Positions 26,940-34,963 of a DNA stretch of 37,875 nucleotides are shown piece after piece. The notes beneath the pieces were generated by a model. The model worked only from the letters and a program-made list of their open reading frames with translations. It was not told the origin of the DNA and searched no databases. Source of the stretch: Prosthecobacter debontii (GTDB taxonomy: Bacteria; Verrucomicrobiota; Verrucomicrobiia; Verrucomicrobiales; Akkermansiaceae); assembly GCA_945885485.1 (NCBI GenBank), contig CAMCYT010000002.1, forward strand, positions 1-37,875, read 5' to 3'. The translations under genes and the position numbers were made by a program. The first letter of the stretch is position 1, and every line of letters starts with the position of its first letter.

Positions 26940-28484
26940 TCACAACTGGAACAAATCTTCCGCAGGGCTTTTCCCCATGGACATCTGGGCTTCGTGGTTG
27001 TTTGCGAGGTGGACCAGGCAGTGATAGACCGATTCCGGATCGGCATCGACTTCGAAGGCGACCTGCTCTGCATTTTTCGCTTCGGAAACCAAGCGACCGC
27101 GCACGCGGCTGAGCAGATCGAGGAAAACAATAGCAGCGGCTTTTCCAGCTTCGACGCCTGGTTGGTGATAGGCGTTGATATTGATCAAGGAGGCGTAGAA
27201 GGAAACCGCGCGCTCAAACAAGGCGATCAACATTCCAAGCGTGAACGGAGTGACTTCGAAAATCGAAATCGTCAGCGAGTTGCGGCCGTTTTCGTAAAGC
27301 GCATTGCGTGTGCCGCGAAGGAAGCCTTGCAAGTAATCTTGGCTGGTGTTTCCGGGATCGACCTCGATGGATTTCCCCTGTCGGCCATGGCGAACTTCGA
27401 TAAATGTCGCGAAGAAATTATTCACGCCCTCGCGGAGTTGCTGCACGTAGGCGTGCTGATCGGTCGAGCCTTTGTTGCCGTATACCGCGATTCCTTGGTT
27501 CACGGTATTGCCGGCGAGATCTTTTTCTTTACCCAAAGATTCCATCACGAGCTGCTGGAGATATTTGGAAAATAAAACGAGTGAATCTTTATAAGGCAAT
27601 ACGACCATGTCTTTTTCACCGCGTCCTTTGGTTGCGCTGTGCCATGCGATCGCAAGCTGCATCGCGGCGTTTTTCGCGGCATCGCGAACGCGAGTTTTTT
27701 CATCCATCGCTGCGGCGCCAGAGAGCATCGCATCGATATCGAGGCCTTGCAGAGCTGCTGGCACGAGGCCGACGGTTGAGAGCACGGAAGTCCGTCCGCC
27801 GACCCAATCCTCCATCGGGAAACGGGAGATGAAACCTTGTTCCGTCGCGTAACGATCCAGCTTCGAGCCCACGCCGGTGACAGCGACAGCGTGTTTTCCG
27901 AAATCGATTCCGGCTTTGTCGAACGCCGCTTTGGCTTCGAGCATGCCGTTGCGGGTTTCTGGAGTTCCTCCGGATTTTGAAATGACCAACACCAGTGTCT
28001 CAGAAAGTTTCAGAGTGGCGAGGGTTTCATCGATGCCTTGTGGATCGGTGTTGTCTAAAAATGCGAGAGGGATTTTGGCTTTTTGACCGATCGCTTGAGA
28101 AACCAATTGTGGACCCAGCGCGGAACCGCCGATCCCGATCAAGAGCACTTGCTTAAACACGCCACCCGCCGCGGTGCGGACTTGGCCGGTGTGGACTTTC
28201 TCGGCGAATTTTTTCAGAGCTTTGATGGGCTCGGTGATTTGGGCTTTGATTTCAGCTGTTGGCGCGATCTCCGGTTTGCGCAGCCAGTAATGACCGACCA
28301 TGCGGCCTTCATCTGGATTCGCAATCGCGCCGCTTTCCAATGCCACCATGTCGTCGAACGCTTTTACGATGTTGTCTTTCAGCGCGTCTTTCTCGCTTGA
28401 TTTCACATTCATTAAAGACAGATCCAAGGAGAACCTGAGGTCTTCGTATCTTACCAAACTTTCGTTGTATTCTTTCCAGCTCAT
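26940..28484 (-). CDS. pgi: Glucose-6-phosphate isomerase
   Basis: LIGIGGSALGPQLVSQAIG, LVISKSGGTPETRNGMLEAK, GGRTSVLSTVGLVPAALQG and QPGVEAGKAAA motifs. Confidence 0.93.
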   Translation of the reverse strand: MSWKEYNESLVRYEDLRFSLDLSLMNVKSSEKDALKDNIVKAFDDMVALESGAIANPDEGRMVGHYWLRKPEIAPTAEIKAQITEPIKALKKFAEKVHTGQVRTAAGGVFKQVLLIGIGGSALGPQLVSQAIGQKAKIPLAFLDNTDPQGIDETLATLKLSETLVLVISKSGGTPETRNGMLEAKAAFDKAGIDFGKHAVAVTGVGSKLDRYATEQGFISRFPMEDWVGGRTSVLSTVGLVPAALQGLDIDAMLSGAAAMDEKTRVRDAAKNAAMQLAIAWHSATKGRGEKDMVVLPYKDSLVLFSKYLQQLVMESLGKEKDLAGNTVNQGIAVYGNKGSTDQHAYVQQLREGVNNFFATFIEVRHGRQGKSIEVDPGNTSQDYLQGFLRGTRNALYENGRNSLTISIFEVTPFTLGMLIALFERAVSFYASLININAYHQPGVEAGKAAAIVFLDLLSRVRGRLVSEAKNAEQVAFEVDADPESVYHCLVHLANNHEAQMSMGKSPAEDLFQL

Positions 28485-28508
28485 TGTGTTTGTTCGTGTG
28501 TAATGAAA

Positions 28509-29027
28509 TCAGAAATTCAAGATCGACTTCACGGGGTGCTCCCCGAGTTTTTCGCGTCCATGGAGAAATGAAAGCTCGATTAAAAAAGAAATCGCCACGA
28601 TTTGCGCTCCGAGTCCTGAAAGCAATTTTACCGCAGCGGCCGCCGTGCCGCCGGTGGCAAGGATATCATCGACGAGAAGAACCCGCTCGCCGGGCTTGAG
28701 AGCGTCTTCATGGATCTCCACCACCGCATCACCGTATTCCAGCGCGTAGGCCGCTTCCTTGCATTTCCATGGCAGCTTACCTTTTTTGCGAATCGGCACA
28801 AAACCCAATCCCATCCGATCCGCCACCGCCGCTGCGAGGATAAATCCACGCGCATCAATCCCCACGATTTTATCCACCTTTTCTCCGCCCGCCGAGGAGA
28901 TAAGTAAATCAATCGCCGCCCGAAACAACTCCGCATCGCCCAAGATCGGCGTGATGTCTTTGAACACGACCCCTTCTCTGGGAAATCCCTCGACATCCCG
29001 AATCGCATTTCTAAGTCGCTCAACCAT
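28509..29027 (-). CDS. apt: Adenine phosphoribosyltransferase
   Basis: LRNAIRDVEGFPREGVVFKDITPILGDAELFRAAIDLL...VGIDARGFILAAAVADRMGLGFVPIRKKGKLPWK...GERVLLVDDILATGGTAAAAVKLL (PRPP-binding motif). Confidence 0.95.
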   Translation of the reverse strand: MVERLRNAIRDVEGFPREGVVFKDITPILGDAELFRAAIDLLISSAGGEKVDKIVGIDARGFILAAAVADRMGLGFVPIRKKGKLPWKCKEAAYALEYGDAVVEIHEDALKPGERVLLVDDILATGGTAAAAVKLLSGLGAQIVAISFLIELSFLHGREKLGEHPVKSILNF

Positions 29028-29428
29028 TTCCCAGCCTCACCCGCCCATCGCCCCGAATCAAGACCTGAGAATGTAACGCGAATGAAAAATTCATCAAGCT
29101 GCCCATGAAAATAAAAATACGCGGAGTCTAACGCAAGCCACACGATGCGCGTTTTCTAAAGAACTGCTCGACTCTCGGAGTGCAAGTTCTCGCCATCGCG
29201 TTCAGTTTCGCGCTGATCTACAACGCGACCACTATTACCGTCGCGTGGATGGATTTCATGAATCCTCTCACTGACCATCATCGCCCTTGGGCTGAAGGAA
29301 CCATTGAATCTTTCTAAATGAGGTTTTTTAAGGCAAAACCGCTGAAACTCCGAGGTAGGATCAAAAAGTTGTGTTCTCGGCCAAGTTCCTCTATCGTTCG
29401 CTACATTGCAACTAGGCGGCAGCGAAAG

Positions 29429-30346
29429 ATGACCAGCGATCCAGACCATTTCAACCAAGCGCTTTATGAAAAAGTGCTGCATTGTGAATTGTTCACGACT
29501 TATCAGCACGCATTCCGCAGTGCGACCGGCCTGCCGCTTCGGTTTTTAGGAATAGATGAACTACACGAAGCTGCCTGTGAGCCTGACGCAAACGGTATTT
29601 CGTTTTGTGAAAAGCTCAATCTTTGTAAAAGCGCCTGCAAGGCCTGTATCGACGTCAACCAACGCCTCAACGCAGAGGCAAAAATCAATGGTCCAACCAC
29701 CTGTCATTGCTTTTCCGGAATGTCCGCCACCGCCATACCAGTTTTAAGCAACGGCAGCCCCATCGGTATCCTGCGCACGGGACAAATTTTTCACAAAGTC
29801 CCCAGCCCAACTACCTTCGAACAAGTATCGAAAACCTTGCGCCGCCAAGGCCTGACCAAGAAAGATGTCGATGCACTGAAGGAGGCCTATTTCCAAACTC
29901 AAGTCGTGATTCCCGAGCGCTACCAGAGCATGGTCACGCTGCTTTCGACTTTCGCCTCCCAACTCGGCAGGCATTCAGAGAAACTTGCGATCATCAGCGA
30001 TCATAGCGAACCCGCCGCCGTCGCACGTGCGAGAAAATTCATCGATGAAACCCTCGCCGATCCTCTGCCTCTCTCTCTGGTCGCCAGACAAGCGGGTCTC
30101 AGTGAGTCCCATTTTTGTCGTGTCTTCAAAGAATCCACCGGCCTGACTCTAACAGACTACGTCAACCGCCGCCGCATCGATTGGGCGAAAAAGGAACTCC
30201 TCAAACCAGGAGCCCGCGTCTCCGAAATCGCATTCCACATCGGTTATCAATCGCTCTCCCAGTTTAACCGCAGCTTCGCCCGCTTCACCGGAAACTCCCC
30301 AACCAATTTCCGCCGCGAAGAACTCGCGCGAGCAAGCTCGGTTTAG
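29429..30346 (+). CDS. PocR-domain AraC-family transcriptional regulator (likely start 29429; ORF open from 29318)
   Basis: Cys-rich sensory domain (CEKLNLCKSACKACIDVNQRLNAEAKINGPTTCHCFSGMSATAIPVLSNGSPIGILRTGQIF) plus AraC HTH (LPLSLVARQAGLSESHFCRVFKESTGLTLTDYVNRRRIDWAKKELLKPGARVSEIAFHIGYQSLSQFNRSFARFTGNSPTNFRRE). Confidence 0.88.
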   Translation: MTSDPDHFNQALYEKVLHCELFTTYQHAFRSATGLPLRFLGIDELHEAACEPDANGISFCEKLNLCKSACKACIDVNQRLNAEAKINGPTTCHCFSGMSATAIPVLSNGSPIGILRTGQIFHKVPSPTTFEQVSKTLRRQGLTKKDVDALKEAYFQTQVVIPERYQSMVTLLSTFASQLGRHSEKLAIISDHSEPAAVARARKFIDETLADPLPLSLVARQAGLSESHFCRVFKESTGLTLTDYVNRRRIDWAKKELLKPGARVSEIAFHIGYQSLSQFNRSFARFTGNSPTNFRREELARASSV

Positions 30347-30393
30347 GGTTAATCCCAAAAAGGTAGGGTAGGCATCGCCTTCCAGAAAGGAAC

Positions 30394-30411
30394 CGCGATT
30401 TTAAAATCGCG
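30394..30411. repeat. Perfect 18-bp palindrome CGCGATTTTAAAATCGCG
   Basis: Read directly; located in the convergent intergenic region between the AraC regulator and prfB. Confidence 0.85.
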
Positions 30412-30475
30412 ACCTCACAAGGGATTCATCAGGAGCTCCGCTCGAACCATTTAGTTAAATGAGGTTTGGCTCAGT

Positions 30476-30619
30476 CTGGAGTGCGGAGGCTTGCCTCCGC
30501 CGAGGAGGAGCGGAGCTTGCTCCGCGTGGTGGGTGAAGAGAGCAAGAAAAAGAACAAAGCCACCCGCGACGGAGCAAGCTCCGTCCACCGCATGGCTGGA
30601 GCAAGCTCCAGCACTCTGG
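30476..30619. repeat. Family C palindrome cluster: GCGGAGGCTTGCCTCCGC, GCGGAGCTTGCTCCGC, GACGGAGCAAGCTCCGTC, CTGGAGCAAGCTCCAG
   Basis: Four hairpins arranged as two outward/inward pairs about a short A-rich spacer (GCAAGAAAAAGAACAAAGC). Confidence 0.85.
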
Positions 30620-30730
30620 CTGAAGAAAATCTCGCCGCCTATCAGCTAATCAATCTCAAGGAGGGGCTGCATTCTGCTGCCCTACAACCAAAGTTATCTC
30701 AAGAAGTCGGCAGGATGCCGCCTCTCCTTG

Positions 30731-31871
30731 TCAATCTTCCTCATCCTTCGCACCTTTGACGCGGACTTTTCCGCGTAGCTTGGCTTCGATGAAGTTATCG
30801 ATGTCGCCATCCATGACGTCCTGGATGTTTCCTGATTCCTCACCGGTGCGGAGGTCGAGGACTTTTTGGTAGGGCTGGAAGACGTAGGAGCGGATCTGGC
30901 TGCCCCATGAGACATCGCTTTTTTCGCCGTAGGCGGCTTCGGCTTCGGCGGCGCGTTTGTCTTCCTCGATCTGGAAAAGTTTCGCTTTGAGGATTTGGTA
31001 GGCGAGTTCCTTGTTCGCGCCCTGAGTACGGGATGCGGTGGACTTGATCAGGATTCCAGAAGGAAGGTGGCGCAGTAAAACTCCGGTTTCGACCTTGTTG
31101 ACGTTTTGCCCACCCTTGCCGCCGGAGCGCATGGTGGTGATTTCGACATCCTTATCGTTGATCTCGATCTTAATCTTGTCATCGATTTCAGGGGTGGCGT
31201 CGATGGATGCGAAGGAGGTATGTCGTTTTCCAGCGGCATCAAATGGCGAGATTCTAACAAGTCGGTGCACGCCGCGTTCGTTCTTGAGGAAACCAAACGC
31301 GTTTTCGCCGGTGATTTTGATCGTTGAAGAGCGAAGGCCAGCGCCATCGCCGTCTTCCCAGTCGAGGGTTTCAACCTTGTAACCTTTGCTCTCCGCCCAA
31401 CGGGTATACATGCGGTGAAGCATCTGCGCCCAATCGCAGGCCTCGGTGCCGCCGGCACCCGCCTGGATCACAAGGTAGCAGTTGGCATCGTCGTTGGGGC
31501 GATTTAAAAGTGTGAGGAGTTCGAATTCGCGGATGTCCTTTTCAAGTTTGGCTGCGCCGGTGATGGCTTCTCTAGCAAGATCTTCGTCGTCAAATTCTTT
31601 AGCCAGCGAAACGCCCTCGATGACATCTTTGCACCGACCTTCCAGCGAGAGGAAGCTTCCCAGCTTCTTTTTCATTCCAGCGGCTTCTTCGGAAATTTTC
31701 CGCGCCTTGTCAGGATCGTTCCAAAATGCCGGAGCACCCATCGCTTCTTCAAGCGTCTGGATCTTGTTTTCTAAAACGGGAACGTCAAAGATACCTCCTG
31801 AGTTTTGATAGGCGGCTGGAAATGCCGTCCGTATCAAGTGCCAGGAGGTCAGCGGTAGGAAGTGTGGACAT
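30731..31871 (-). CDS. prfB: Peptide chain release factor 2 with programmed +1 frameshift: complement(join(30731..31786,31788..31871))
   Basis: Main frame carries RF2 features ([28 protein letters not shown]-like GGQ region; [17 protein letters not shown] read). Zero frame from ATG 31871: [31 protein letters not shown], with AGGAGGTATCTTTGAC at the junction, the near-identical counterpart of the E. coli prfB AGGGGGTATCTTTGAC site. Confidence 0.93.
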
Positions 31872-31988
31872 GAGAGCCGAGAACAAATCCCAACAAGGCC
31901 AAGCGAGCAAGGATAAAGCAAATTTCCGTGGATGTTCGCGCTTTTTTAACAACGGAGGCACTGAGGAAGAGGGAGGACATAGAGAATA

Positions 31989-32081
31989 AAACTCTAAATT
32001 TTAAACTTTAAATCTCAAAAGTAAATATGGGTTCACGGGCCGTATTAGAAACTTTTCATCTTCTTTTGGAATTTAGAGTTT
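31989..32081. repeat. AT-rich inverted repeat AAACTCTAAATT (31989-32000) / AATTTAGAGTTT (32070-32081)
   Basis: Exact 12-bp inverted match flanking ~70 bp; a further copy of the motif AAACTCTAAATT occurs at 10079-10090. Confidence 0.7.
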
Positions 32082-32116
32082 AAGATTTAAAATTTGAGCC
32101 TTATCCTCCCGTCACT

Positions 32117-32554
32117 ATGAGTCACAAAATTGTTCCTACGATCTCCTCCGGCACCGCCGGTCCGCTTGGTGTTCTTCATCTTCCACGTCTTTGGCAAAAA
32201 ATGTGCCTTGGTGCGGTCGGTAAGCTTGCCGATGGATATAAAAACTGCGGCCCTGGCTATGACATGATGGTGCTTGATGCGCTTGGTGTTAGCCAAGAGG
32301 CATTGGTTTCATTTGTTGCCAGCAACAAGCCAAGCTACACCCAGTTTGAGAAGTTCTTCGCCGAAAGTGCAACAAAGCTCAACGCCGCCTCCATCGCCGA
32401 AATCAACGGAGCGATTGCTGGTTACCAACACAAAGATGAAACCCGCCAATCCATCCTTGCTGCCGTGGGTCTTCCGGATGGAAAACCCACCGATGCCGTC
32501 AACCTGAATAACCTCGACGACTGGCAGGAATTCTATGCGTCGGAAATCGCCTAA
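32117..32554 (+). CDS. DUF5069-family protein
   Basis: 145 aa; GPLGVLHLPRLWQKMCLGAVGKLADGYKNCGPGYDMMVLDALGVSQEALVSFV matches my recollection of DUF5069 proteins. Confidence 0.7.
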   Translation: MSHKIVPTISSGTAGPLGVLHLPRLWQKMCLGAVGKLADGYKNCGPGYDMMVLDALGVSQEALVSFVASNKPSYTQFEKFFAESATKLNAASIAEINGAIAGYQHKDETRQSILAAVGLPDGKPTDAVNLNNLDDWQEFYASEIA

Positions 32555-32704
32555 AGCGAACTTCATAGGCTGTGGGGTTGCTTCGGCATTTTTCTACAGG
32601 GAGGGATGAGAAGCGGGAGAAGAAGAGGATGAATGGGTAATGTTTATGAATCCCATCTCCTCACCTCCTTAGACTCCTCTCTCCTTGTTTTAAAATACCC
32701 GCGC

Positions 32705-33997
32705 CTATCTCAAGCTCTGAAATCTCTCCACTCCCAGTCTGATTCCCTCCGCTTTGTGCAGGGTTTCTTGAAATTCCTCCTCGGGCACCGAGTCCGCCAC
32801 GATCCCCGCGCCGACTTGATAACTAAGTTTTTCTCCGTCGCGGACTAGGGTTCGGATCGCGATGTTGAATTCGCTTTCGCCATTGAAACCTAGCCAACCG
32901 ATCGCCCCGCAATAGACACCGCGTGGCCGTTGATCAAGTTCCTGAATGATTTCCATTGCGCGTTTTTTGGGTGCGCCGGTGATGCTACCGCCGGGGAAAC
33001 ATGCAGCGAGAGCGCTCAGCGCATCTTGCTCGGGGCACAGAGTTCCCCGCACGGTCGAAACTAAATGATGCACTTGCGCGAGGCTTTCTAACTCTAACAT
33101 CTGGCTCACTTCCACGCTGCCGTATTCACACACCTGTCCCAAATCATTCCGCAGTAAATCCGTGATCATAACCAACTCGGAAATCTCTTTCGGCGATGTC
33201 TGTAACTCCACCGCAGAACGCCTGTCCTCATCGGAATCTCGGAATCTCGGACGCGTGCCTTTGATTGGGCGCGTCTCAATTCCTTTTCCTGAAATTTTCA
33301 AAAACAACTCCGGCGAAGTGCTTAAAATTTCTTTCCCGCCCAATGCCATCCACGCCGCCATCGGTGCAGGCGTTGCTTCACGCAAGGTTTCATAAAGCGC
33401 CAACAACGAGCCCTCGCCGCAGACCTCTGCCTCGAATGCTTGCGCGAGATTCACTTGGTAAATATCTCCCGCAGCAATCCATTCCTTCGCGCGCTCCACC
33501 GCCCTGACAAAATCCTCTTGCTGATTTTGTGGGATGAAACTTTTCGGAATAGCCGAGCTCGGTAGGGGATCGCTGATTTTTGCCGAGAGTCCGCCGATCT
33601 CCCACCAATCGCCGCTCTGCTCATCACGGATGAGCATTTCGCGATACTCGCCGAAAACAAATTCACCTTCGTAGGTCACCCAGCCACACAACCCACCTTG
33701 CGGAAATCCCTGATCACTCACGGCTGAAGCGTTTCGTTTCAGGCTGCCACGCAGCTTTTCTAGATCGGCCTCTTGAAAAATATCTCCCGTGAAAATTTTG
33801 GTCGGTTGCGCCGCGATGACCGAACAAGCCCTACCCCAGTTGCTCGGGATATTTCCCACGGTATCAAAAAACACCAAGCCACCCAACCACTCCAAGCGCT
33901 TGGCGACATCTATCGCCTCCGCGCCATCCAGCCAATGCGCCCTGCGTAAAACGTTTACCTGAGTTTCCACGCCGGAAGCTTGACCATTACTCGGCAT
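32705..33997 (-). CDS. pabB: Aminodeoxychorismate synthase component I (chorismate-binding, anthranilate synthase I-like)
   Basis: IPQNQQEDFVRAVERAKEWIAAGDIYQVNLAQAFEA, SPELFLKISGKGIETRPIKGTRPR, ELVMITDLLRNDLGQVCEYGSVEV and ACFPGGSITGAPKKRAMEIIQELDQRPRGVYCGAIG. Confidence 0.92.
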   Translation of the reverse strand: MPSNGQASGVETQVNVLRRAHWLDGAEAIDVAKRLEWLGGLVFFDTVGNIPSNWGRACSVIAAQPTKIFTGDIFQEADLEKLRGSLKRNASAVSDQGFPQGGLCGWVTYEGEFVFGEYREMLIRDEQSGDWWEIGGLSAKISDPLPSSAIPKSFIPQNQQEDFVRAVERAKEWIAAGDIYQVNLAQAFEAEVCGEGSLLALYETLREATPAPMAAWMALGGKEILSTSPELFLKISGKGIETRPIKGTRPRFRDSDEDRRSAVELQTSPKEISELVMITDLLRNDLGQVCEYGSVEVSQMLELESLAQVHHLVSTVRGTLCPEQDALSALAACFPGGSITGAPKKRAMEIIQELDQRPRGVYCGAIGWLGFNGESEFNIAIRTLVRDGEKLSYQVGAGIVADSVPEEEFQETLHKAEGIRLGVERFQSLR

Positions 33998-34027
33998 CGC
34001 TCAACCCCAAACATTGGGTGATCGACA

Positions 34028-34141
34028 GGTAGGGCGCCATCGCCGAGGGCGCCGCATGAAATGAAGAAGCATTTATTTCTTCATAAAATCATCAAATGCA
34101 TATCTCGCTGCGCGCGGCGCCCTCGGCGATGGCGCCCTACC
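34028..34141 (+). repeat. Family B element, copy B3 (remote from RAYT-2)
   Basis: GGTAGGGCGCCATCGCCGAGGGCGCCGCATGAAATGAAG...TGCGCGCGGCGCCCTCGGCGATGGCGCCCTACC; near-perfect terminal inverted repeats. Confidence 0.9.
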
Positions 34142-34147
34142 TATTTC

Positions 34148-34888
34148 TCAGACTGGCGTCTCCAAAATCAGCTTTTGAAGCTGCGCACGGTATTGTCTCG
34201 GCGTGACCGCCTCGATTTCGCGGAAGCGTTTTCCGAAGTCGCTAGCATCGTAAAAACCCGATTGATAGGCGACCTCCGAGAGCGGAAGGTCCGTGCGCGA
34301 GAGCAGGTCTTTGGCGATTTCGATTTTGTGGTGGAGCAAATATTGGCGTGGGGATTGACCGGTGAGATCGCGGAATACTCGGTTGAACTGGCTCTCCGAG
34401 TAATGACACGCAACGGCGAGTTGCGCGGTGGTAATGGAAGCATGCAGCTCCGAATGGATGAGTTTCAAAGCTGGCTCAATCCTCGCGAAGGGCTTGGTCA
34501 TTCCTTTGGCATTGGAAATTTCATACATCACGCCCGCGATCCCGGAAATTTCCCCAGCTCCGTCATAGGTCGGAAACTTGTTAGAAACCCACCACCGCAG
34601 CAGGCCTTTTGCGCTGGGAACCAGCCAGATGCGGTTGGTGGCGGGATTTCCCGTTTCCATGATTTTACGATCCTCCGTGCGGTATCGGCTCGCGATGGCT
34701 GGGTGATGCAGCGAAAAATCATCCAGCCCGATCACCGCGCCATGGGTCAGGCCATGAAACTCCTCAAAGCGGGGATTGCAGCGTATAAACGACCCCTGCG
34801 CGTCTTTCATGTAGAAAATCACCATAGGGAGATGATCGAATAACCCGATGATTGAATCGTTCATGGGGAAGTGGCTGAGATGCTTCAT
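34148..34888 (-). CDS. PAS-domain AraC-family transcriptional regulator
   Basis: PAS-like N-terminus (GLFDHLPMVIFYMKDAQGSFIRCNPRFEEFHGLTHGAVIGLDDFSLHHPAIASRYRTEDRKIMETG) plus AraC HTH (ITTAQLAVACHYSESQFNRVFRDLTGQSPRQYLLHHKIEIAKDLLSRTDLPLSEVAYQSGFYDASDFGKRFRE). Confidence 0.9.
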   Translation of the reverse strand: MKHLSHFPMNDSIIGLFDHLPMVIFYMKDAQGSFIRCNPRFEEFHGLTHGAVIGLDDFSLHHPAIASRYRTEDRKIMETGNPATNRIWLVPSAKGLLRWWVSNKFPTYDGAGEISGIAGVMYEISNAKGMTKPFARIEPALKLIHSELHASITTAQLAVACHYSESQFNRVFRDLTGQSPRQYLLHHKIEIAKDLLSRTDLPLSEVAYQSGFYDASDFGKRFREIEAVTPRQYRAQLQKLILETPV

Positions 34889-34918
34889 GCGCGGATTCTA
34901 CCATAAAAAGACGATTGC

Positions 34919-34940
34919 GGCATGGAAAGTTTTCCATGCC
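34919..34940. promoter_or_regulatory. Inverted repeat GGCATGGAAA-gt-TTTCCATGCC, candidate operator in a divergent promoter region
   Basis: 10-bp perfect arms between the divergent AraC regulator and the PSD1 gene. Confidence 0.5.
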
Positions 34941-34963
34941 CCGAGTAGTATACTCCCCTACTC

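Noticed and set aside
29030-29317. Possible gene remnant or small ORF in the apt-AraC gap
   Set aside because: Short frames (for example ...FRADLQRDHYYRRVDGFHESSH*) are suggestive, but I could not identify a family or a start, so no feature is called.
30466-30759. 97-aa ORF MAQSGVRRLASAEEERS...
   Set aside because: Composed largely of family C palindromes translated in one frame and overlaps the prfB 3' end.
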